Origin: Acidiphilium sp. PA
GTDB taxonomy: Bacteria; Pseudomonadota; Alphaproteobacteria; Acetobacterales; Acetobacteraceae
Assembly (NCBI RefSeq): GCF_026191915.1
Contig: NZ_JAIMBY010000009.1
Location: 87,310-151,309, forward strand
Direction of reading: 5' to 3'
DNA length: 64,000 nt
This document shows positions 33,589-42,829 of the stretch, piece by piece (the stretch's first letter is position 1; every line of letters starts with the position of its first letter). The position numbers and the translations under genes were made by a program. The notes below the pieces were generated by a model that worked only from the letters and a program-made list of their open reading frames with translations, did no database searches and was not told the DNA's origin.

Positions 33589-34704
33589 ATGGATGGGCCT
33601 CCGCTCGTGGAGCCAGGCGCGGTTATCGGACGCGCCGCCGATTGTGAGACTCGCGCCCCGGATGAGATCATGGCTGTCATCACGCCGCTGTGGCGGCGTG
33701 AATTCGGCCGGAAGGGCCAGGATGTGTCCGCCCATGTGTTGCACATTTCGGTTGGTATCGGGCGTATCACACGGTTTATCGATGCGGTGGAGGCGGAACT
33801 CGGTGTGCGAATTCCACCGACCGCGCTGATGCGGCTGGGTACCATGACCGCGTTGTCGGCAGCGATCGCGCACGGCGCGTTTCCGCCCGCCTCACCCCTG
33901 GTCCTGCTGCGCGCCGGTCGGCAGGATGCCGCGCTCTACGTCGTGGCCGCCGGCACCGGTCTCGTGCTGGAACTATGCGAACTGGCGGCAGGCATCGATT
34001 TTGCCGGCCAGATCTGGGCGCTGCAATTGCCGGGGCTCGATGGCGAAGCCGCGCCGCTGACCTCGATCCCGGCGATGGCGCGCCTTTATGCCGATGCAAT
34101 CCGGACCCGGCATGCGGGTTCCGGCGCGATCAATCTGATCGGCTATTCGTTCGGCGGTCTGGTCTGTGTCGAGCTCGCGCGGCTGCTGGTCGATGCGGCT
34201 TTGCCGATCGGCCTGGTCGGGCTGATCGACAGCGCGTGTTACGAAAAATACTGGCCTCGATCCGAATGGGTGCGGGTGGCCTGCCGGCGCGCCGCGCGGC
34301 GCCTCGGCGAAATGCGGCAGATGACGCCACCGGCCGCGCTGCGGCACCTCATGAGCCGTGCGGCGGCGCTGGGCCGGCACTTCGGCCGGCGGCTGAACCC
34401 AGCCGCCGGTGCCGCGAGTTTCACGCAATCGGCCTATTACGTCAGCGGGCTGGAGCCGAATTTACAGCGCGTGCGCGATGCGTCGATCATCGCCTACGAA
34501 AGCTACGATCCGGCGCCGATCGATCAGGCAATCGTCCTGTTCAAATCGCAACACGGCGACCAGCACGGTTGTGATCCGGTGCGAATCTGGCAGAGATTGG
34601 CGCGCTCGCTTCAAATCGTGCCAGTGCCCGGCTCGCATATCACGATGCTGCGGAAACCCTGCGTACAGGTACTGGCACGCCGGATTTCAGACCGCTTGCA
34701 ATAG
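33589..34704 (+). CDS. Carrier-protein-like domain fused to a thioesterase domain
   Basis: A 371-residue protein with the layout of an NRPS/PKS terminal unit. Residues about 20-105 resemble a carrier domain (VGIGRITRFIDAVEAELGVRIPP and MTALSAAIAHG, shown in part), but the phosphopantetheine serine position aligns with Gly. Residues 110-371 are a type I/II thioesterase: nucleophile LIGYSFGG, acid after IVLFK, His in PGSHITML. It stands alone; no adenylation, condensation or ketosynthase gene is nearby. Possible roles: release or editing enzyme for a pathway elsewhere, or a stand-alone acyl hydrolase. ATG 33589 is preferred over TTG 33583. Confidence 0.75.
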   Translation: MDGPPLVEPGAVIGRAADCETRAPDEIMAVITPLWRREFGRKGQDVSAHVLHISVGIGRITRFIDAVEAELGVRIPPTALMRLGTMTALSAAIAHGAFPPASPLVLLRAGRQDAALYVVAAGTGLVLELCELAAGIDFAGQIWALQLPGLDGEAAPLTSIPAMARLYADAIRTRHAGSGAINLIGYSFGGLVCVELARLLVDAALPIGLVGLIDSACYEKYWPRSEWVRVACRRAARRLGEMRQMTPPAALRHLMSRAAALGRHFGRRLNPAAGAASFTQSAYYVSGLEPNLQRVRDASIIAYESYDPAPIDQAIVLFKSQHGDQHGCDPVRIWQRLARSLQIVPVPGSHITMLRKPCVQVLARRISDRLQ

Positions 34705-34712
34705 CAATCACG

Positions 34713-34752
34713 CCGGGCCGGAACAACGATACCGTCATCCCGGCCCGGTTTT
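34713..34752 (+). terminator. Rho-independent terminator after the carrier/thioesterase gene
   Basis: CCGGGCCGG (34713-34721) pairs with CCGGCCCGG (34740-34748), followed on the plus strand by TTTT. It lies between this gene and the convergent clpA stop. Confidence 0.75.
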
Positions 34753-34755
34753 CGA

Positions 34756-37083
<2,328 letters not shown>

Positions 37084-37208
37084 ATTAAATCCACTCCTAG
37101 CCGGGCTTCCGGCGGGCGGCCCATGCCACCCTGGTCAAGCCCGATACGGCTCAGCCGCGAAATCGGTCGTCATGCGTAGGCTCGGTAGGCGCGACGTCTG
37201 CACGACAC

Positions 37209-37223
37209 TATCATGACATGATA
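37209..37223. promoter_or_regulatory. 15-bp palindrome between clpA and clpS
   Basis: TATCATGACATGATA is perfectly symmetric around a central A. It lies in the 219-bp gap separating clpS (upstream) from clpA, 126 bases before the clpA start. It is a candidate operator for a separate clpA promoter. No heat-shock sigma site was recognised. Confidence 0.45.
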
Positions 37224-37302
37224 TCGCACAAACCTTTCGCAATGATGACCAAAGTAGATCACCCCTGCAAAATTATCGGCCGCGGGACGATGGTCCATCG
37301 CC

Positions 37303-37632
37303 CTATTCTTTCTCGATCGTGCACTGCAGCGGATGCTGGCTCTGCCGCGCCAGATCCATCACCTGCGTCACCTTGGTCTCGGCGATTTCGTAGGTGAACA
37401 CGCCGCACACGCCAACGCCGCGGCGGTGCACGTGCAGCATGATGCGGGTGGCTTCCTCACGGCTTTTCGAGAAAAACCGCTCGAGCACGTGAATCACGAA
37501 CTCCATCGGCGTGTAGTCGTCGTTCAGCATCAGCACCTTGTACAGGGCCGGTTTGCGCGTCTTGGTGCGTGTCCGGGTTGCTACCCCGGTGCCCAATCCA
37601 TTGCCAGTGCCACGACGATCAGAGCCAGACAT
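37303..37632 (-). CDS. clpS: ClpS adaptor for ClpA
   Basis: A 109-residue protein with the ClpS core: [17 protein letters not shown], the N-end-recognising helix ([20 protein letters not shown]) and a variable basic N-terminal tail ([11 protein letters not shown]). It binds N-terminal Leu, Phe, Tyr or Trp residues and delivers the proteins to ClpA. The frame is open upstream, but ATG 37632 is preferred: AGG lies six bases upstream and the extension has no homology pattern. Upstream of clpA on the same strand, separated by 219 bases. Confidence 0.94.
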   Translation of the reverse strand: MSGSDRRGTGNGLGTGVATRTRTKTRKPALYKVLMLNDDYTPMEFVIHVLERFFSKSREEATRIMLHVHRRGVGVCGVFTYEIAETKVTQVMDLARQSQHPLQCTIEKE

Positions 37633-37767
37633 CAACCTAATCTCAATTCTTATCCGATGCAGCATATCCACAGGTCGCCCGGATGGGAAAGCAAAATTTG
37701 CATCACGCGCGCGATTGTCAGCACGATTGTCCGTGAGCGGTGCCGCCCCGCCATCGCAATCGGCGCG

Positions 37768-38802
37768 TCAGAACTTCGCCGATACCGCAAGCGAGCCGTA
37801 TTCATGGATACCGCCGATCTGACCGACATAGCGCCGCGTCTGAAAAACCTGGGTATAGCTCAACCGCACCCCGTGCCAGATGATCGCGACCCCGGCATCG
37901 AGCTGGCCGACCGCATGCGTCGGGTTGACCGCGCGGCTCGACTGGAAATCCGCCCCCGACAGAAATTCGTCATGCCCGACCAGCTTGCCCGCCACGCCGC
38001 CGAACACATACCACACGAAGGGTCGGGTCTGGCGATACGCATCCGACCCCGAAGGCCCCGGCCGCAGCAGCGGCGCGCCGAAATCGGCGTTCAGCCCCTC
38101 GCCGATCCGAAACGATACCCCGGGCTCCAGATACGCCTCGGTCGTACCGACCATGCCGGAGAGCTGCGGCAACGCATCCACCTCCAGCCCGTTGCCGAAC
38201 CGCGCGACCCCGACGCGCCAGGTGCGCGCGGCCAGCACATCGAACGCCGGTTCCGACGGCAATTGATAGGCCCAGCCATGGGTGCCGCTCTGGCCGATGA
38301 TCGAATGAAACCCGTTCTGCACAATCTCGGCACCGGCATCGCGCCCGACCACGCCGGCATCGAAACCCACCACGGTGCGCGACGTCTGCGTGTCCTGGAT
38401 CAGTTCGAACGTCCCGAGCAGCGACCCCGCATACGGCTCGTCGTTCACCGGCGGGTCGATCGCCTGGGTCGCGGCGGGGGTGAAAATTTTCTGGGTCAGG
38501 CTGATGCTGATCCGCTGATCACCCGCCCCCAGCAGCGCGTGACCGAAACTGGCCACCGCATCCGGCAGCGCCCCCTCATGCGAGGTCCAGCCGATATGCA
38601 ACCCGTTGACATAATACCGGTCGGTGAGGCTCTGTGTGCTGAGCGAGGCGTTTTCGTCCTGGATCGTCCAGGTCCCGCCTGGAAACCCCGCGCCCCCGCC
38701 CGCCGGCGCGGCTGTCGATTGCGCCTGCGCGACACCGGGCAGCGGGACGACACCAAGCAGCGGTGCGGCGCAAACAGCGATCAGAGCCAGTGACTTGGTC
38801 AT
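37768..38802 (-). CDS. lpxR: LpxR-like outer-membrane lipid A deacylase (DUF2219)
   Basis: A 344-residue protein with a signal peptide (MTKSLALIAVCAAPLLGV, AQA site near residue 28). Mature signatures are ENASLSTQSLTDRYYVNGLH and NDEPYAGSLLGTFEL, the family motifs that hold the calcium- and active-site Asn/Asp of LpxR; it ends in the outer-membrane Phe (SAKF). LpxR removes the 3'-acyloxyacyl group from lipid A in the outer membrane. ATG 38802 is preferred over 38823 because AGGA precedes it at nine bases. It is monocistronic. The active-site His cannot be placed with certainty by eye. Confidence 0.82.
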   Translation of the reverse strand: MTKSLALIAVCAAPLLGVVPLPGVAQAQSTAAPAGGGAGFPGGTWTIQDENASLSTQSLTDRYYVNGLHIGWTSHEGALPDAVASFGHALLGAGDQRISISLTQKIFTPAATQAIDPPVNDEPYAGSLLGTFELIQDTQTSRTVVGFDAGVVGRDAGAEIVQNGFHSIIGQSGTHGWAYQLPSEPAFDVLAARTWRVGVARFGNGLEVDALPQLSGMVGTTEAYLEPGVSFRIGEGLNADFGAPLLRPGPSGSDAYRQTRPFVWYVFGGVAGKLVGHDEFLSGADFQSSRAVNPTHAVGQLDAGVAIIWHGVRLSYTQVFQTRRYVGQIGGIHEYGSLAVSAKF

Positions 38803-39076
38803 ACGGGTCGTCCTGAATGTCATGTCGGACGGCAGACGCCCGATCCTTGTGGTTCGCGCCCTGAATGTATGGCGCGCCGTGGCCGCGAGGCAAGATGGTT
38901 GTGCGGATTCCGCCACAGTGACGCCGAAATCCGCGCGCTTTTCGCATGGAACCTATGAGGAATAAATCCGTTTCAAACCCGGGATCGTAGCGTAAGTGAT
39001 AGTTCGAAAGCGAAGTTAATTGAGCGTAACCAAACGCCCACCGACCCCTCGCTTCAGGAAGTTTTGGAAAACTGCC

Positions 39077-39580
39077 ATGAGACGCTTAGCACTGACATCC
39101 ACCATCCTCCTCGGCGCCCTCTGGGCCGCGCTCGGCGGCTTCGCGAGCGCCGCACAGGCACCCTCCCCCGTGGGTGACTGGCTGACCGGGCGCGGCGGCG
39201 CGGTGGTGCAGATTGCCCCCTGTGCCGACCAGCCCGGCCTGTGCGGCCATATCGTCGGCCTGATGCTCGATCACGGTGCGGCCATCCCGTCCGACTATCA
39301 GGGCCAGCCGCAATGCGGTTTCGAGCTGATCCGCCCCTCCGCCGAACACGGCAGCGCATGGCACGGCGGCATCGTCGATCCGCGCAACGGCAGCGAATAT
39401 CACGCCGAGTTCCATGTCACCCGTGCCGGCGAGCTCGCGCTGCGCGGCTACATCGGCCTGCCGATCTTCGGGCAGACCCAGCACTGGATGCGTTACCAGG
39501 GCCCCGTGCCCCGCACCTGCCGCATCAATCAGGCGCAGATGGCGCAATCCAGCCAGGGTCAGACCCAGCGCAACGACTGA
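39077..39580 (+). CDS. DUF2147 periplasmic protein
   Basis: A 167-residue exported protein: signal peptide MRRLALTSTILLGALWA to about residue 28, then a single DUF2147 domain with PVGDWLTGRGGAVVQIAPC, LCGHIVGL, WHGGIVDPRNGSEYHAEF and RGYIGLPIFGQTQHW. Three cysteines in the mature part could form disulfides. DUF2147 proteins are small lipocalin-like beta barrels of unknown function, sometimes near lipid or envelope genes. A TTG start at 39020 would add a non-conserved prefix; ATG 39077 with GGAAA upstream is preferred. Confidence 0.82.
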   Translation: MRRLALTSTILLGALWAALGGFASAAQAPSPVGDWLTGRGGAVVQIAPCADQPGLCGHIVGLMLDHGAAIPSDYQGQPQCGFELIRPSAEHGSAWHGGIVDPRNGSEYHAEFHVTRAGELALRGYIGLPIFGQTQHWMRYQGPVPRTCRINQAQMAQSSQGQTQRND

Positions 39581-39644
39581 ACGCCGGTTTCAGCTGCCCG
39601 CGCCCTCCCACCGGTGCCGGGCGCGGCAGCGGCGTTCCGGCATC

Positions 39645-39674
39645 CGCCCTGTCTCGTCATCTTGACAGGGGCGG
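39645..39674 (+). terminator. Imperfect hairpin after the DUF2147 gene
   Basis: CGCCCTGTC and GACAGGGGCG pair with one bulged base around TCGTCATCTT. No T-run. It may terminate the DUF2147 transcript; TTGACA in its right arm could alternatively be a -35 for the next gene. Confidence 0.35.
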
Positions 39675-39722
39675 CAGGGCCTCGCACCCTCAGGGTATCG
39701 CCACTCTGGGGAGAGAACCGTT

Positions 39723-40700
39723 TTGAGCACCAAGGCCATTCGTATTCACGCTCATGGCGGACCCGAGGTTCTGCGGTGGGATGACGTTCCCACGCCGGAG
39801 CCCGGTCCGGGCGAGGCGCTGATCCACCACGAAGCGATCGGGCTCAACTACATCGACATCTATTTCCGCATCGGCCTCTACAAAATCCCCCATCTGCCCG
39901 CCACGCTCGGCATGGAGGGTGCGGGGGTCGTCCGCGCGATCGGCGCCGGCGTGACCGAGGTTTCGATCGGCGACCGCGTTGCTTATGCCGGCGGCCCGAT
40001 CGGCGCCTACGCAACCGAGCGGGTGATCGCGGCGGACCGTCTGGTGAAACTGCCGGACAGCATCGATTTCGCAACCGGTGCCGCCATGATGCTGCAAGGC
40101 ATGACCGCCCAATATCTGCTGCGGCGGACCTATCGGGTGCAGCGCGGCGAAACCATCCTGGTCCACGCGGCGGCCGGCGGCGTCGGGCTGATCCTGTGCC
40201 AATGGGCCAAACAGATCGGCGCGACCGTGATCGGCGTGGTCTCCACCGAGCAGAAGGCCGAAATCGCCCGCGCCCACGGGGCCGACCATGTCGTGATCGG
40301 CCACGCCAATCTGGCGTCCGAGGTCAAGCGCCTGACCGATGGCGCCATGGTGCCGGTGGTCTATGATTCGGTCGGCAAGGACACGTTCACCCCCAGCCTC
40401 GACTCCCTCGCACCGCTGGGGCTGATGGTCAGCTACGGCAACGCCTCCGGCCCGGTGCCGCCGATCGATCTGAGCATGCTCGCCGCCAAAGGCAGCCTGT
40501 TCCTGACCCGCCCGACGCTTGCGACCTACACGGCCAGGCGCGAAGATCTGGTCGCCGTCGCCAATGATCTGTTCGACGTGGTGGCAAGCGGCGCCGTGAA
40601 GATCCGCGTCAACCAGACGTTTCCCCTCGCTGCGGCCGCGGCGGCGCAGGAAGCGCTGGAAGCACGGCGCACCACCGGCAGCACGGTCCTGATCCCCTGA
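39723..40700 (+). CDS. qor: NADPH:quinone oxidoreductase, zeta-crystallin family
   Basis: A 325-residue zinc-free medium-chain reductase. Markers are the substrate-side LNYIDIYFRIGLYK, PATLGMEGAGVV, and the NADPH loop HAAAGGVGLILCQWAKQIGA. It reduces quinones or enals with NADPH in the cytosol. Translation starts at TTG 39723: GGGGAGAG lies eight bases upstream, and no ATG or GTG fits the conserved N-terminus. Confidence 0.92.
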   Translation: MSTKAIRIHAHGGPEVLRWDDVPTPEPGPGEALIHHEAIGLNYIDIYFRIGLYKIPHLPATLGMEGAGVVRAIGAGVTEVSIGDRVAYAGGPIGAYATERVIAADRLVKLPDSIDFATGAAMMLQGMTAQYLLRRTYRVQRGETILVHAAAGGVGLILCQWAKQIGATVIGVVSTEQKAEIARAHGADHVVIGHANLASEVKRLTDGAMVPVVYDSVGKDTFTPSLDSLAPLGLMVSYGNASGPVPPIDLSMLAAKGSLFLTRPTLATYTARREDLVAVANDLFDVVASGAVKIRVNQTFPLAAAAAAQEALEARRTTGSTVLIP

Positions 40701-40869
40701 TCCTCCCATCACATATGTGTGTTTGCCACGGTGAGGCCATGTTTCTCAGGTCATATCGTGCAAGGGAAGAGTGGCGTTGCGAAATACGCTTGCCCTTCCG
40801 CCGTCTCGCCCTAAACTATTGTCTTGCCTGCCAGATCACTCATAGAACGTCCGACAAAAGGAGCCACCG

Positions 40870-41157
40870 ATGACCGAAGATGCAAAGTTCAATGGCCGCC
40901 GCGCGCTGTTGAAGAAGGCCGCCGGCCTGTCCGCCGCGATCGCCGCCGCCGGCGTGGTCGCAACGCAGTCAGCCAAGGCCGCCGGCATGGCGCAGTCCGC
41001 CGTGCAGTACCAGGACAAACCCAAGGACGGTCACCAGTGCGATGGTTGCGCCCTGTACGTCCCCGGCGCCTCGGCGACCGCGAACGGCAAGTGCAAGGCC
41101 GTCGCCGGTTCGATCGCACCGACCGGCTGGTGCACGCTGTGGAGCCCGAAATCCTGA
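40870..41157 (+). CDS. High-potential iron-sulfur protein (HiPIP)
   Basis: A 95-residue exported protein. A twin-arginine-type signal (NGRRALLKKAAGLSAAIAAAG) ends near residue 37. The mature protein has the HiPIP cysteine pattern QCDGC, GKCKA and TGWCTLW, four ligands for one 4Fe-4S cluster. HiPIPs carry electrons in the periplasm between the bc1 complex and a reaction centre or terminal oxidase and are common in acidophilic and phototrophic proteobacteria. AAAGGAGCC precedes the ATG. Monocistronic, ending in a strong terminator. Confidence 0.92.
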   Translation: MTEDAKFNGRRALLKKAAGLSAAIAAAGVVATQSAKAAGMAQSAVQYQDKPKDGHQCDGCALYVPGASATANGKCKAVAGSIAPTGWCTLWSPKS

Positions 41158-41201
41158 TCGGGTTTCACTACCGCCCGGAGTGTTCAGAACGCTCCCGATA
41201 A

Positions 41202-41233
41202 AAAACGCCCGGTCCAGCAGGACCGGGCGTTTT
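41202..41233. terminator. Strong bidirectional terminator between HiPIP and CHRD genes
   Basis: A 14-bp perfect stem, AAAACGCCCGGTCC (41202-41215) with GGACCGGGCGTTTT (41220-41233), and a four-base loop. A-run and T-run flank the GC core, so it should work in both directions for the convergent genes. Confidence 0.92.
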
Positions 41234-41258
41234 GCCGTTCAGGCAACGCGATCGCGGA

Positions 41259-41690
41259 TTACTTGCCGGTCTCGACCTGGCCGCGAATTTCGCCCGCCGG
41301 AAACTTCACGGTGTGCACGTTCACATAGGCCATGCCGTCGAGCAGAACCTTTGCCTGAGCAGCCGTGATCTTGGCGTGGCCGGTGATCGGGCTGGCATGC
41401 GGACCGCTGATCGGCACCAGCACCGGTGCGTTCTCACCCGGCTTCGCGGGACCATGGAAATGCGACATCGTCACTTTACTGCTCAGATGGCTGTAAACGA
41501 TGTGCCAGTACAGCATGTGGCTCGTCGAGTTATAGTGGCCAGTCATCTTGCCCTTGCCCATCGAGCCGGTCACGGCGGCGCCGGGTGCCAGGGTCGCGTG
41601 CAGATAGGTCACCTTTGCCAGGGCAACGCCCGAGAAAGCGATGACGGCAGCAGCCGTTAACGGCATGATGCGGGTTGCGGATAGGCGCAT
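41259..41690 (-). CDS. CHRD-domain exported protein
   Basis: A 143-residue protein with a signal peptide (MRLSATRIMPLTAAAVIAFS, ALA site). The mature part is one CHRD domain: LHATLAPGAAVTGSMGKGKMTG, SHFHGPAKPGENAPV, and FPAGEIRGQVE at the end (shown in parts). CHRD domains were named from chordin; bacterial ones are periplasmic or cell-surface beta proteins of unknown role, some metal- or redox-linked. ATG 41690 is preferred because GGGAG lies upstream and the signal peptide starts there. Confidence 0.85.
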   Translation of the reverse strand: MRLSATRIMPLTAAAVIAFSGVALAKVTYLHATLAPGAAVTGSMGKGKMTGHYNSTSHMLYWHIVYSHLSSKVTMSHFHGPAKPGENAPVLVPISGPHASPITGHAKITAAQAKVLLDGMAYVNVHTVKFPAGEIRGQVETGK

Positions 41691-41925
41691 AGTCGATCTC
41701 CCTTTGTAAACGGCACAGCGCCGCTCTGCGCATATGGGGTGGCTGATGTGGCCGCAAGAAGGCAATGCCGCGCGGGCGCGCCCCCGGTGCCCGTCGCCGC
41801 GCCCGACCGGCCCGTGCCATGGCGCCAAACCACCGGCACCGCCGGCACCGCGATGTCGCCATCGTTCAAGCAATTGCACCGATCATGCGCTTGCGTCCCG
41901 GCGGTTTGCGGCGCAGAGGCGGCTG

Positions 41926-42354
41926 ATGCAGGACATTTCTTTCAGTGCCGATGCGCTCAAGGGCATCCGCCGCATGTTCATCCGCGATCTGGTGCTCGAG
42001 GCCGCCATCGGCGTCTACGCGCACGAGCATGGGCGCACCCAGCGGATCAGGATCAATCTCGATCTGGCGATCGAGGATCAAGCCTCACCCCCCGGCGGGC
42101 GGCAATTGTCGCGCCCCGGCGTCGGGCGGGACGATCTGGCCCGCGTGGTCGACTACGAGCAGATCGTGATCGCCACGCGCGCAACGGTGGCGTCCGGCCA
42201 CGTCCAGCTGGTCGAAACCCTGGCGGAACGCCTCGCCGAACTCTGCCTCACGGACGCGCGGGTGATCGCGGCCCGGGTGATGGTCGAAAAGCTCGATGTG
42301 TTTCCCGATGCCGTCTCCGCCGGCGTCGAGATCGAGCGCCGCCGCACACCTTGA
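41926..42354 (+). CDS. folB: Dihydroneopterin aldolase
   Basis: A 142-residue protein with the FolB fold: LVLEAAIGVYAHEHGRTQRI, where Glu binds the pterin, VVDYEQIVIAT, VETLAERLAELC, and catalytic Lys in VMVEKLDVFPDA. It converts dihydroneopterin to 6-hydroxymethyl-dihydropterin in folate synthesis. Start 41926 is conventional; a shorter form from the in-frame ATG at 41974 is possible. The insertion ASPPGGRQLSRPGVGR after the second strand is unusual and Pro/Gly-rich. Its stop overlaps the -35 of the next promoter. Confidence 0.9.
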   Translation: MQDISFSADALKGIRRMFIRDLVLEAAIGVYAHEHGRTQRIRINLDLAIEDQASPPGGRQLSRPGVGRDDLARVVDYEQIVIATRATVASGHVQLVETLAERLAELCLTDARVIAARVMVEKLDVFPDAVSAGVEIERRRTP

Positions 42355-42381
42355 CCTTCCCATGGTGGTAATCACCATGAT
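42351..42381 (+). promoter_or_regulatory. MerR/CueR-type promoter-operator for the copper-chaperone gene
   Basis: TTGACC (-35, 42351-42356) and CATGAT (-10, 42376-42381) are 19 bases apart, the long spacing that marks MerR-family promoters. The spacer begins TTCCC, like the left half of CueR/HmrR sites, and contains a perfect dyad CATGGTG-N5-CACCATG (42361-42379). Copper induction is inferred from the gene it precedes. Confidence 0.6.
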
Positions 42382-42419
42382 ACGGGCATGGCCCGATCCA
42401 GGGCGACAGGAGATCGATC

Positions 42420-42617
42420 ATGGTTGAACTTCACGTCGGCGGCATGACCTGCGGCCATTGCGTCCGCGCGGTGACCGAGGCGGTGCACAGCGTGCTCGCG
42501 CAAACGCCCGTCGCGGTCGACCTGCGTACCGGTACCGTACGGATCGAGCAGGCGACGCCGGCCGATATCGCCGGCATCACTGCGGCAATCGCTGCGGAAG
42601 GCTACACCGTCACCTGA
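42420..42617 (+). CDS. copZ: Heavy-metal-associated (HMA) domain protein, CopZ-like copper chaperone
   Basis: A 65-residue single HMA domain with metal site MTCGHC at residues 9-14 and the ferredoxin-like pattern ending IAAEGYTVT. CopZ proteins carry Cu(I) to CopA-type ATPases or to CsoR/CueR regulators in the cytosol. ACAGGAG precedes the ATG at seven bases. No copper ATPase or regulator gene is in the window; the promoter upstream is of MerR type. Confidence 0.9.
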   Translation: MVELHVGGMTCGHCVRAVTEAVHSVLAQTPVAVDLRTGTVRIEQATPADIAGITAAIAAEGYTVT

Positions 42618-42636
42618 GCCGCCGCGCCTGACCGCA

Positions 42637-42749
42637 ACCGGCCGTCGTATGCCGGACGGCCACCGGCCGTCGTATGCCGGACGGCCACCGGCCGTCGTAT
42701 GATGGACGGCCAACGGCCGTCGTGTGATGGACGGCCACCGGCCGTCGGT
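42637..42749. repeat. Four tandem 25-bp hairpin units plus a partial fifth
   Basis: Units start at 42637, 42662, 42687, 42712 and (partial) 42737. Each has GGCCGTC and GACGGCC as arms of a hairpin with a nine-base loop GTATGCCG or GTATGATG. Units 1 and 2 are identical; 3 and 4 differ by two to four bases. The array lies between copZ and ettA, about 80 bases before the ettA start. Being palindromic and without unique spacers it is not a CRISPR array. Confidence 0.92.
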
Positions 42750-42829
42750 TGCTCCGCGGCGAAGCTGTTTCTATACGTGCGCCAACCCCATCGCTCCGCT
42801 CAAGCGATCGCACCGGACAGGATCAGCCA

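Noticed and set aside
42637..42749. CRISPR array
   Set aside because: Units abut with no unique spacers, are only 25 bp and self-complementary, and no cas genes are present.
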